Under the pieces are notes generated by a model. That model did not search any database, was not told the DNA's origin, and worked only from the letters and a program-made list of their open reading frames with translations. A stretch of DNA of 64,000 bases from Zizania palustris (taxonomy: Eukaryota > Streptophyta > Magnoliopsida > Poales > Poaceae), in the NCBI GenBank assembly GCA_019279435.1, contig JAAALK010000288.1, forward strand, positions 55,727,624-55,791,623. The letters run 5' to 3'. Each line of letters opens with the position of its first letter. Position 1 is the first letter of the stretch. The position numbers and the translations under genes are program-made. Shown one piece after another: positions 21,541 to 31,750 of the stretch.

Positions 21541-22440
21541 CATCACTTCACATGATACACACATGGAGCCTCCACCTACAATACTACAAGGACCAATCAC
21601 ACGCGCCCGTGCCCGTCGCTTGAACCATGAGGTTAATTCGTTCCTTAGCAACTTTGATTATATTTGTTTGGATGGGATGCTACTGAATACTAGTGATATT
21701 TTGTTGCTTAGGAACATGGGAGATGGAATACAAGAGTTGGAGCTGAAGACGGAGTCGCACGGATGTTTTGAAGTCAAGATTTCGCTGGTTCGGACTACAT
21801 CGACCACCCTGCACCAAATTGGGCATAACTTCCTCATACGAAGTCCGATTGGCGCGTTCTTTGACGTTTTGGAAAGCTGAGGAGAAGACGGATCGTTTGC
21901 CGTTGGTTTCACCTCATTTGGAGTCTCGAGTCATCCTGTGTATTTAAAACAGTACTGCGTGACAGAACTGGGCCATGTTGGCCATAATCTGAGTCTGTAC
22001 ATCTTCTAGCCCACGGCCCATGTCTGTTTGCCTTCCACAGGCCGCCGCCCTATATATTCTCACGCCAGCCACTTCTAGGGTTAGGTTTTGCTTTGTTGCA
22101 TCTACACTGTTGTGTTTAGATCCCGCCTCTTGCGCCGGACCGATTGGCTGCCGCATTGGCGTTTGTGAAACCTCAACTTATCTTCGTTTGTTTGTGATTT
22201 GGCATTCGATTTGTATCCTTCCTGTTCTTGCTTGTGTTCTTGGGTTCGCTTGCAGGAATTAGCCTTCGTGGCGAGGTCAATCGCGTTCTGCGTGGTTGAT
22301 AACCAACGGAGACAGTGGTGTAACGATTGCAAGGTTTTGATCCGCCGGACCAGAGCCTTGGATCGCCAACGTCGAGATTCTCCACCAACCCAAGTTTATC
22401 CTTTACCTAGCGGACGATCGGGACCACTCCCCATCATTCT
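21541..22440 (+). mobile_element. Chromovirus-like 3' fragment (pol C-terminus, 3' UTR, LTR) in the SIRE-like LTR
   Basis: A pol C-terminal tail at 21563-21880 is followed by UTR and an LTR. The LTR contains TGGTTGATAACCAACGG and ends near CCACTCCCCATCA, both matched in diverged form in the 3' LTR of the outer chromovirus-like element (6622-7050). Comparing with the uninterrupted LTR at 62886-64000 places the junctions near 21530 and 22445. Exact ends and a target duplication cannot be settled by eye. Confidence 0.65.
21563..21880 (+). pseudogene. C-terminal tail of a chromovirus-like polyprotein
   Basis: Open frame MEPPPTILQGPITRARARRL, then NHEVNSFLSNFDY and CLDGMLLNTSDILLLRNMGD. It is homologous to the tail of the outer chromovirus pol (PITRSCARKLNYEV, DGMLLMDDILTLRNMGE near 7330-7430). 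Integrase and everything upstream are missing, so this is a 3'-end fragment. Confidence 0.75.
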
Positions 22441-23537
22441 GGAATCCTCCCTTCGCACGCGAGGGTGCGGTAGCTTCGGCGAGAAGCCTTGAGACTGGTG
22501 GCCTTCGCCTCACCGAAGTCAGTCTCCGATACACTGACGGTTTTGAGCCGAAGCCGTCAAAGCCCTTGGGCCTTCGCACCAACACCTCCGGAGTGGACCA
22601 CCACGACTTCGCAGCTACTCCCAGCTCGAACTCCGTCAGTCCGTGTACCGAAGCCATGCAGGCCGAAGCACCTCAAGTCAACCTTGCTCCGGAGCAAGCC
22701 TCGCTCCGAAGCCTTCCTCCCTCCGAAGCCCCACCTTCGGAGTACCACCCTTCGAAGTCCCTCCTTCGTCCAAGGCCTCCGCATGAAGCATTCCATGAGC
22801 CCTTCGTCGCAGTGCCTCTCCCGAGCACACTCCTCGATGAGCCTCACACGGACCATGCCTTCGATGCGCCTCGACTTCTGAGACCTTCGTTGGGCCCCTT
22901 CGAATGTCTCCCTCCGGAGCACACTTCGAACTCCTTGCCTCCGCAGAGGACTTGATCCACCAACTCCGAGGTTACTCCATTCGGAGTACCTTCGAAGTAC
23001 CTCACCTCCGAGGACTTTGTCTCGGAGTACCTTCAGCCGGAGCCACACTCCGCACTCTCTGCCTTCACCTGGCACGCCTCGACCCGAGAACCGACCCGGA
23101 CCACCTTCGCAGCCACCGTGACGGAGCTCCCCGCTCCCCTGGCATCAAGCCTCCCGCTTGACCCAGGTTCACCTGCTACGAACCTTGTCCGTCGCCTCCG
23201 AAGTCCCCGCGCACCACAGACAAACAGACAAGTGTATCCAGTACTCCGGAGACCTCTCCGGGTTAGCAACCTCCGGTACACTCTCCGGTGTACCGCCCAA
23301 AGTACCGAAGCCTTCGGTACACACCCAGTCATCGTGTACTGTCGGACCCTTCCGACGAGCACACTCCGCTGCAACGATTGCAGCAAGCAAACACCGAACT
23401 CACTTCGGTGAAGCCACCTCCGAATACCCTTCGGAGGTACAACCTCCGAAGCCCCTCCGGAGGTACCCTTCGAACAGAGGGTAAAAATACTGTCAATCAC
23501 TCATCACAAAATATTGAAACCAACCCTTGGTTTCTCA

Positions 23538-26344
23538 ATGCGAGACTTAGCCGAAGAGTTCCTCGGGTTACAAATCTCTCCGCTGATGGCCAACTGGCCT
23601 ATCATCTTCGAAGAGGATTCGGAAGGCGGTCTCCGAAAAATCACTTCGACTTCGAGCCCTGCAGGTAACTTCGAAGACAACATGTATTATGCATATTCAT
23701 TCGAAGAAATAACTAACTTGATTCATTTTTTAGATTCTTCAGCCCCTATTACTTCGGAGCAAATCGTAAGGGCTTCGGAGAAGATTTTGGGCGCTCCAAC
23801 TCCGACCGAAAAGGAATGGAGAATCAAGTTGGTCGGGAGTTGGGAGAGATTTAACAGGGTGTGGGGAATGCTGGAAATCGTTCCGCCCCCTTTGATGGAT
23901 TGGGTACCTTCGAAGAAAGGGCCCAAAAAGAGGAAAGCCGAAGCTGGGACTTCGAGCTCCGCCAAGACTCCGGTCTAGAAGGTGGCTCGGAAACCAAAAA
24001 ATCCTGCACCTTCGAGCCCAAGGGCTTCAGTCTCTGACTCCCAAGAGGACGAAGGGAGGTTGCTTGTGCGTGTGATAGACGAAGATGCATCTCAAAGGAC
24101 TGCACAAGCCGAAGTACCTGCGAACGTGCCGGAGTCTCGAGATAACCTCGAGCAACCAAGGGCTTCGACAGTTCGAGATGATTTACCTCAGGACGAAGTT
24201 CCTGTGAATGAGAGTGGGGTCGAAGTTACTATGGCTTCGATTCCTGAAGAGGCAACAAGGACTGCTCAGGAAAATGCTCCTGCAGTCGAAGATTTAACGA
24301 CTGATTCGGACGAAGATCTCGCCTTCGATCCACCGAACAGTCCAATGATTACCCCTCGCCAAAATGTCGAAGGTAGACTTCAAATAATTCTTTTATGTTT
24401 ATTTTGCGTATTTATACGAAGTATAACACCTTTGTTTTTACAGAGTCCACTCCGGTGGAAGAGGTCCGCCAGGAAGACATAATCCCTGGGCCTTCGACGA
24501 CTTCGGAGCCAACCCAAAGAGCCACTCAAATGGGACCTGGAAGAGGCAAAAGAAATATAGAACCCCTCCCTGCTGCAAGTTCTGGATCAACTCCGTCTGA
24601 TTCAACAGATGAGAGTCAATCTTCCGAGGAGGGTCAGTCTCCAGGGGCTCCGAAGATTACAGGCCAACACTACGGCCCTTCGCTGAACGAAGATGACCAA
24701 CAGGCGATAAGTATGCTCCCCCTTCTAGCTCCTTTCTTAGGGCAAACAACTGGTCTTCGGACTTTGCTCGAACCTTTGGATCGAGCTAGCCGCGACATAG
24801 GGGAGACCAACTTAGTGGCCATTCTAAGTAAAGCGGACAGGTCGGAGCTCAATGCTGCTATAGAACGCGCAGCTTACCAGGTACGAAGTATCTGCGAAAT
24901 AACATAGAATTCGTCTACAAATAAATTTTTACCTTGGTTTTTCTTTTCGCAGCAAACAGTCTTGGCCCGAGCTGCGAATATATCAAACGATGAAGAAATC
25001 GCTTGTCTTCGGGAGGAAAATAACATCCTTCAACGGAATCTTACTATCTCTGAAATCCGAGTGGTTCAGATGGACAATATAGTGTCAACGGAGCGCAGGG
25101 CCAGACAAGGTTTGGAGGCTGCGAATAAAGAGCTCGAAGCAGAAAGAATTGTGCTTCGAGCAGAAATTGAAAGATTGCGGGCGGAGCACGCTACTGCGGG
25201 GACCGAGCTTGTCAGACTCCAAGAGGAAGCTAGCCAGCTTTTGAACCAAAAGAATATCTTGACTACTGAAACTGCTAGACTTTCTGGGGTTCTAGGAGAA
25301 GTAACTTCGATGAAGGACGCTCTGAACAAAGATAAGCTGAAGTCCGAGAAGGTAGCTGCGGAAGTTATGAATCAGCTGCTAGGTGTCCTGGAGTACTTCG
25401 GTACTACTGGGACACATCCTTCTGATGATAACATATCTCTTCTGCGCCGGTTGAAAAGGATTCATGGAGTGGCGAAGCAGATGAAGACAGCAGGCATTCG
25501 ATACGGAGAGCTCTCCGGACAATTGGCTGCTGTTGGCCTACTTCGCTACTACGAAGATCTGGGCCGATCGATAACTACGAGCGCAGGAGAAGGCCCAATT
25601 ACCTTCGACGACGAGCGGCTTCTGACTCCTTCCGAAGGTGTGGCTGCTGCCTGGCGAGCCTTCCAAACTTCATGGAGAGCCGAAGGTCGCTCTGCGATTA
25701 AGGCTTGGATCGACGAAGGTCAACACCAGAAGCAAGTTCGGACCCAAGCTTCAAGCAGTCAGCCTCCGAACCCGCAGGTTTAGAAATGTCTTAGGATTTT
25801 TGGTTATGTAAAGCTTTGTGCTTATGAACATTTATCAATGAAAATTTGTTTATCATATTTTTAGGCTTTGCCTCATACGGAAGATATCGAAGTGTTAGAC
25901 ATTAACGACGAACTTCGCTCATTATGGACCACCTTCGATCTTCTAAAAGCTTATAAGCGTCCTCGATTTTTAGTTCCTCGAAATAGCTCCGGTGTAATTG
26001 CGCCCGAAGTAATCAAAGATATACTATCTTATATTAAAGAGGAAGAAAAAGAGGTTGACTTGAACACTTCGTCTTCTGAAGACGTTATATGGCCCGAAGA
26101 CGAAGATGATGTTCGAAGTAAAAAACCTGAAGAACTTGGAAGCTGGGAAAGGAGCCCCGAACGGCTTCGAACTTGGGCCGAGCTTCAACAAGAACAGAAG
26201 GACTTTAGAGCTTCGAAGGGAGGCAAGAGAGTTAAACGTAAAGTTGTTAGAACTCCCGGCGCTGAAACTAGTCGTTCCAACCCTAGCTCTAGAGATCGAA
26301 GAGGTCTTCGATTCCTTCTTGGTATAGATACCAATTTTTCATGA
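23538..26344 (+). pseudogene. Antisense gene of Tat-3 left arm (5' end lost to the SIRE-like LTR)
   Basis: Remaining exons: 1 (3' end) 23538-23664, 2 23734-24372, 3 24444-24880, 4 24953-25777 and 5 25865-26344, with GT-AG introns in phases 1, 1, 0 and 0. The N-terminal Transposase_28-like region is gone; the first codons are MRDLAEEFLGLQISPLMANW. Exon 2 encodes PITSEQIVRASEKILGAPTP and a stop (TPV then stop). Exon 4 has a long heptad-like stretch (ANKELEAERIVLRAEIERLR) and DEGQHQKQVRTQASSSQPP. Exon 5 includes DIEVLDINDELRSLWTTFDL and ends LLGIDTNFS. Apart from that one stop, the frame is well preserved. Confidence 0.8.
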
Positions 26345-26689
26345 TGTAACCTGTAAACATAGTCGTTCGAATAATGAATATCGATTTAAAATTGTCTCCA
26401 TATTTACTAGCCCCTCTTTGGGTATAAGCAACTTCGAACTGTATTCAAAGATGGTTATGCGCAAAGAAAAAACTTCGGAGTACAATTTTTTGGGGTTCGG
26501 AGCCCCTCTGCAATTTAAAGATCTTTTAAAATCTTATAAAATGTCTTCGACTATTTGTAGTCTGAAGAATGGCAACTAAGTACCCTTGCTTTTTGAAAGA
26601 AATCACTTGAGATAACTTTCAGGACACCTTAGAGTCTTAGATAATCTGTCACTTTGGACTGTGTTAACAGACATTCGAAGCTCATGGCT

Positions 26690-27010
26690 CAAACTCTATT
26701 TTGCTTTGGCCACCTTCGGCTCTTTTTTGTGAACTCTGTCGAACCAATAGTTCGGAGTTGGCAATGGTCTCTTTGGACTCTTTTTACGGATGTCTACCAG
26801 CCAATGGCTTGGACTCCGTATATTTTTGCCACCTTCGGCTCTTTTTGCGGAAGTCTACCAGCCAATGGCTTAGACTCCGCATGTTTTGGCCACCTTCGGC
26901 TCTTTTTACGGAAGTCTACCAGCCAATGGCTTGGACTCCGTATGATGTGGTTTTGGGCTCTTTTACGGATGCCTACAAGCCGGTGGCTTGGACTCCGGAT
27001 TATGTCAGCC
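26690..27010. repeat. 61-bp minisatellite, Tat-3 left arm
   Basis: Units contain CACCTTCGGCTCTTTTT, GGAAGTCTACCAGCC and AATGGCTTGGACTCCG. ACCTTCGGCT recurs at 26831 and 26892, a period of 61. Each unit holds the small palindrome AGCCAATGGCT or AAGCCGGTGGCTT. Confidence 0.88.
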
Positions 27011-27203
27011 CCCACGTCGAAAGCTTCGAACCAATGATTCGAAGTCCAAAAATATGATTCAGCTTCATGACACTTCCCTCTCGGTCAACCCCGCGGTTCC
27101 AGTGTGTCCACTCGGAAGCTGGAAGTCTATGAGGGGAAGGCATTATCTGGACCATATGCTTTATTAATTCAGAAGATGATTACAAGTGACTTACAAAGAG
27201 CCC

Positions 27204-28956
27204 TTATATGAAGTATCGCTTTAGGTGCTCCGCATGCCAAGTATGTGCTAACTCTTCACCTTCTAAATTAGCTAATTTAAAAGAGCCAGGGCGTCCTGAA
27301 CGAACAATTAGGTATGGACCTTCCCATTTATTTCCTAACTTCCCTGGCGCTATAATGCTTCGTAGAACAAGATGACCCGGTCTTAGTTCATTGAGCTTAA
27401 CCTTCGGGTCAAACCAAGCCTTCGTCTGCTGATGATACTTTGATAAATTTGCCACAGCTCGAAGTCTTGTTTCTTCTGATAAATCTAGCGAAGCTTGTCT
27501 TTCTTCTTCAATCTCCGGTTCGGTGCTGCGAAGCGATCCTCCTTTGAGCTCTGTTGGAGTCATAGCTTCATCTCCGAATAGTAGTCTGAATGGAGTAAAA
27601 CCTGTGGACCTTGTTTGCGTAGTCCGAATGGACCACAAAATCTTCGGAAGCTCTTCGGTCCATAGTCCTTGAACTGAATGCCTAGATCTTCGCAAAACTT
27701 CCTGAAAGGTTCTGCATCGAACTGTGTTCCATTATCAACTGTGAGTTGTCTAGGCACTCCGAACCGGCAAATGATATTCTTCCAAAAGAATTTCTGTACA
27801 TTGTTCGAAGTGATAGCTGTTAAGGGCTCTGCTTCTACCCACTTAGAAAATATTCAATAGCCACCACTGCGAACTTTAGATTTCCCTTGGCTACTGGAAA
27901 GGGACGATTTAAATCCATCCCCCATCTGGCCATAGGCCACACCGGAGCAATGACTTGAAGAGCTGTTGGTGGGCGATGACTTCGTCGACCCATCCACTGA
28001 CATCCTTGACAAGTGCGGACTAAGCTCTCCGCATCAGCTGTTATTGTAGGCCAATAAAGCCCCTGGCGAAGTGTTTTTCCTGCCAAAGCTCGAGGGGCTA
28101 AATGGCTACCGCAAAGGCCTTAATGAATTTCTCTAAGAATTTCTTGACCTTCGGCTTGAGATATACATCGGAGTAGAGGGGAACATACTCCGGCCTTGTA
28201 TAAAATACCGTTGATTATTTGATAATTCCTAGCCCTGAGTTTCAATCTTGAAAGCTGTGGCTCAGGCAAATTTGTTCCTCCCTGTAAAAGTTCCATGATT
28301 GAATTTTTCCAATCTGCACTTGGAATGCAAAGAATTTCTGCAGAGGGAATTTGTGGCACCGAAGGTGTACTGAGCTCCTCATAGAAAGCTTCTTCTGGTA
28401 CATCCATAGCTCCGGCTGCAGCTTTTGCTAAGATGTCCGCTTGCACATTTTCTGCTCTTGGTATACTCCGAATGGAAATACCCTTGAAGTGTGCTTCGAT
28501 CTTACGAATTTCTTCTAAGTACTTTGCAAGCTGTGGATGCCGAACCTGGAAACTTTTATCTACGTGCCCTGCTATTATCTGAGAATCTGTCTTTATAATA
28601 ATTCTTGTAGCCCCTAGAGCACGTGCTTTTCGGAGTACCAATAAAATCCCTTCACACTCCGCTATATTATTGGTAGACTTAAAGTTGAGTCTTGCGGAGT
28701 ACATTGCTCTTTGCCCTGAAGGCAAAATTAATACTGCTCCAATGCCTGCACCGGATGCTTGGAAAGCCCCATCGGAATAAACAGTCCAAACTCCGTCACT
28801 TGACTTCTCCGGAACCAAATTTGCAGGTGGAGTCCATTTTGCTACAAAATCTGCTAAGACTTGCGATTTGATTGCTGTCCTTGCCAGAAAAGATATGCCG
28901 AAGGGTGCTAGCTCAACTGCCCACTTCCCAATTCTTCCAGTGGAATCCTTACTTCG
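27204..28956 (-). pseudogene. RNase H end, aRNH and integrase, Tat-3 left arm
   Basis: From 28956 leftward: RIGKWAVELAPFGISFLART, the aRNH region (VWTVYSDGAFQASGAGIGAV with catalytic Asp; NIAECEGILLVLRKA; IIIKTDSQIIAGHVDK), and the H2C2 zinc segment (CQGCQWMGRRSHRPP). The integrase core follows, with WGMDLNRPF and LTVDNGTQFDAEPF. About 110 bp of the core, including the catalytic Glu context, are deleted near 27680 compared with the right arm. The C-terminus ends HTWHAEHLKRYFI. Frame breaks occur near 28110 and 27835. Not functional. Confidence 0.85.
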
Positions 28957-29002
28957 AAGCATATCTCCCAAAGCATATCTCCGAACTGAGGAAGTAAGGA
29001 TT
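28957..29002. other. Centre of the Tat-3 palindrome
   Basis: The left arm ends GGAATCCTTACTTCG at 28956 and the right arm starts CGAAGTAAGGATTCC at 29003. The 46-bp spacer has direct repeats (GCATATCTCC twice) and GAAGTAAGGATT, a second copy of the first bases of the right arm. This suggests stuttering synthesis at the turn-around. Confidence 0.85.
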
Positions 29003-30829
29003 CGAAGTAAGGATTCCACTGGAAGAATTGGGAAGTGGGCAGTTGAGCTAGCACCCTTCGGCATATCTTTTCTGGCAGATTTTGTAGCAGAATGGACTCC
29101 ACCTGCAAATTTGGTTCCGGAGAAGTCAGGTGACGGAGTTTGGACTGTTTATTCCGATGGGGCTTTCCAAGCATCCGGAGCAGGCATTGGAGCAGTATTA
29201 ATTTCGCCTTCAGGGCAAAGAGCAATGTACTCCGCAAGACTCAACTTTAAGTCAACCAATAATATAGCGGAGTATGAAGGGATTTTATTGGGACTCCGAA
29301 AAGCACGTGCTCTAGGGGCTACAAGAATTATTATAAAGACAGATTCTCAGATAGTAGCAGGGCACGTAGATAAAAGTTTTCAGGTTCGGCATCCACAGCT
29401 TGCAAAGTACTTAGAAGAAATTCGTAAAATCGAAGCACACTTCAAGGGTATTTCCATTCGGAGTATACCAAGAGCAGAAAATGTGCAAGCGGACATCTTA
29501 GCAAAAGCTGCAGCCGGAGCTGTGGATGTGCCAGAAGAAGCTTTCTATGAGGAGCTCAGTACACCTTCGGTGCCACAAATTCCCTCTGCAGAGATTCTTT
29601 GTATTCCTAGTGCAGATTGGAAAAATTCGATCATGGAACTTTTACAGGGAGGAACAAATTTGCCCGAAGAGCCACAGCTGTCAAGATTGAAGCTTAGAGC
29701 TAGAAATTATCAAATAATGAACGGTATTTTATACAAGGCCGGAGTATGTTCCCCTCTACTCCGATGTATATCTCAAGCCGAAGGTCAAGAAATTCTTCGA
29801 GAAATTCATGAAGGCCTTTGCGGTAGCCATTTAGACCCTCGAGCTTTGGCAGAGAAAATACTTCGCCAGGGGCTTTATCGGCCTACAATAACAGCTGATG
29901 CGGAGAGCTTAGTTTGCACTTGTCAAGGATGCCAGTGGATGGGTCGACGAAGTCATCGCCCACCAACAGCTCTTCAAGTTATTGCTCCGGTATGGCCTAT
30001 GGCCAGATGGGGTATGGATTTAATTGGTCCCTTTCCAGTAGCCAAGGGAAATCTGAAGTTCGCAGTGGTAGCTATTGAGTACTTTTCCAAGTGGGTAGAA
30101 GCAGAACCCTTAACAGCTATCACTTCGAACAATGTAAAGAAATTCTTTTGGAAGAACATCATTTGCCGGTTCGGAGTGCCTAGACAACTCACAGTTGATA
30201 ATGGAACACAGTTCGATGCAGAACCTTTCAGGAAGTTTTGCGAAGATCTAGGCATTCAGTTATGTTTTGCTGCAGTAAGGCATCCTCAGTCCAATGGAGC
30301 CGTAGAAAGAGCCAATGGAAATATTTTGTCAGGGCTAAATCGAAGGATAGTAGCACTAGCAAAAGGACTGTGGACCGAAGAGCTTCCGAAGATTTTGTGG
30401 TCCATTCGGACTACGCAAACAAGGTCCACAGGTTTTACTCCATTCAAACTACTATTCGGAGATGAAGCTATGACTCCAACGGAGCTCAAAGGAGGATCGT
30501 TTCGCAGCACCGAACCGGAGATTGAAGAAGAAAGACAAGCTTCGTTAGATTTATCAGAAGAAACAAGACTTCGAGCTGTGGCAAATTTATCAAAGTATCA
30601 TCAGCAGACGAAGGCTTGGTTTGACCCGAAGGTTAAGCTCAATGAACTAAGACCGGGTCATCTTGTTCTACGAAGCATTATAGCGCCAGGGAAGTTAGGA
30701 AATAAATGGGAAGGTCCATACCTAATTGTTCGTTCAGGACGCCCTGGCTCTTTTAAATTAGCTAATTTAGAAGGTGAAGAGTTAGCACATACTTGGCATG
30801 CGGAGCACCTAAAGCGATACTTCGCATAA
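29003..30829 (+). pseudogene. RNase H end, aRNH and integrase, Tat-3 right arm (best preserved)
   Basis: One open frame runs through the palindrome centre to 30829. After TGRIGKWAVELAPFGISFLA there is a 30-bp deletion relative to the left arm. aRNH follows with VWTVYSDGAFQASGAG, NIAEYEGILLGLRKA (Glu) and KTDSQIVAGH (Asp). The zinc region has HEGLCGSH and CTCQGCQW. The integrase core carries all three catalytic residues (GMDLIGPF, VDNGTQFDAEPF, HPQSNGAVERANG). The C-terminus reads KVKLNELRPGHLVLRSIIAP to WHAEHLKRYFA. This is the only full-length open integrase in the window, but it lacks the upstream gag, protease and RT and has no natural start, so it is a fragment. Confidence 0.85.
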
Positions 30830-30989
30830 GGGCTCCTTGTAATTCACTTGTAATCATCTTCTAAATTAATAAAGCATATGGTCCAGATAATGCCTTCCCC
30901 TCATAGACTTCCTGCTTCCGAGTGGACGCACTGGAACCGCGGGGTCGACCGAGAGGGAAGTGTCATGAAGCTGAATCGTATTTTCGGAC

Positions 30990-31400
30990 TTCGAACCATT
31001 GGTTCGAAGCTTCCGACGTGGGGGCTGACATAATCCGGAGTCCAAGCCACCGGCTTGTAGGCATCCGTAAAAGAGCCCAAAACCACATCATACGGAGTCC
31101 AAGCCATTGGCTGGTAGACTTCCGTAAAAAGAGCCGAAGGTGGGCAAAACATGCGGAGTCCAAGCCATTGGCTGGTAGACTTCCGTAAAAAGAGCCGAAG
31201 GTGGCCAAAACCTGCGAAGTCCAAGCCATTGGCTGGTAGACTTCTGCAAAAAGAGCCGAAGGTGGCCAAAATATACGGAGTCCAAGCCATTGGCCGGTAG
31301 ACATCCGTAAAAAGAGTCCAAAGAGACCATTGCAAACTCCGAACCATTGGTTCGACAGAGATCGCAACAATGAGCCGAAGGTGGCTAAAGAAAAACAGAG
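30990..31400. repeat. 61-bp minisatellite, Tat-3 right arm
   Basis: Inverted counterpart of 26690-27010. AGAGCCGAAG starts at 31130, 31191 and 31252, a period of exactly 61. Units contain AAGCCATTGGCT palindromes. This arm has more units than the left arm. Confidence 0.88.
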
Positions 31401-31750
31401 TTTGAGCCATGAGCTTCGAATATCTGTTAACATAGTCCAAAGTGACAAATTATCTAAGATACTAAGGTATCTTGAAAGTTATCTTAGGTGATTTCTTTCA
31501 AAAAAACAAGGGTACTAAGTTGCCATTCTTCAGACTACAAATAGTCGAAGACATTTTATAAGATTTTAAAAGATCTTTGAATTACAGAGGGGCTCCGAAC
31601 CCCCAAAAAATTGTACTCCGAAGTTTTTCTTTGCGCATAACCATCTTTGAATGCAGTTCGATGTTGCTTATCCCCAAAGTGGGGCTAGTAATAATGGAGA
31701 CAATTTTAAATCAGTATTCATTATTCGAACGAATATGTTTACAAATTACA

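Larger units (their letters stand above)
20626..23537 (-). mobile_element. SIRE/Maximus-like copia LTR, inserted in the Tat-3 left arm
   Basis: On the - strand it begins TGAGAAACCAAGGGTTGG at 23537 and ends near the gap with CACCCCCCCTCTGGTCGCC, the terminus typical of SIRE-like LTRs just before the primer site. The same LTR type starts at 62886, and a related one is at 50552-52157. No internal copia sequence is attached on the 23537 side, where it abuts exon 1 of the antisense gene (after ATGCG). It is interrupted by a chromovirus fragment at about 21541-22440. It may be a solo LTR, but its left end is in the gap. It is very rich in CTTCGAAG and CTCCGGAG words. Confidence 0.75.

Noticed and set aside
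22403..23668. Several overlapping Pro/Ser/Arg-rich frames, also at 62835-63885
   Set aside because: They lie in SIRE-like LTR sequence, occur on both strands and reflect GC-rich palindromic words, not genes.
28868..29002. The + strand frame starting at 28868 as a true protein start
   Set aside because: This part is the left palindrome arm read on the wrong strand; real homology begins at 29003.
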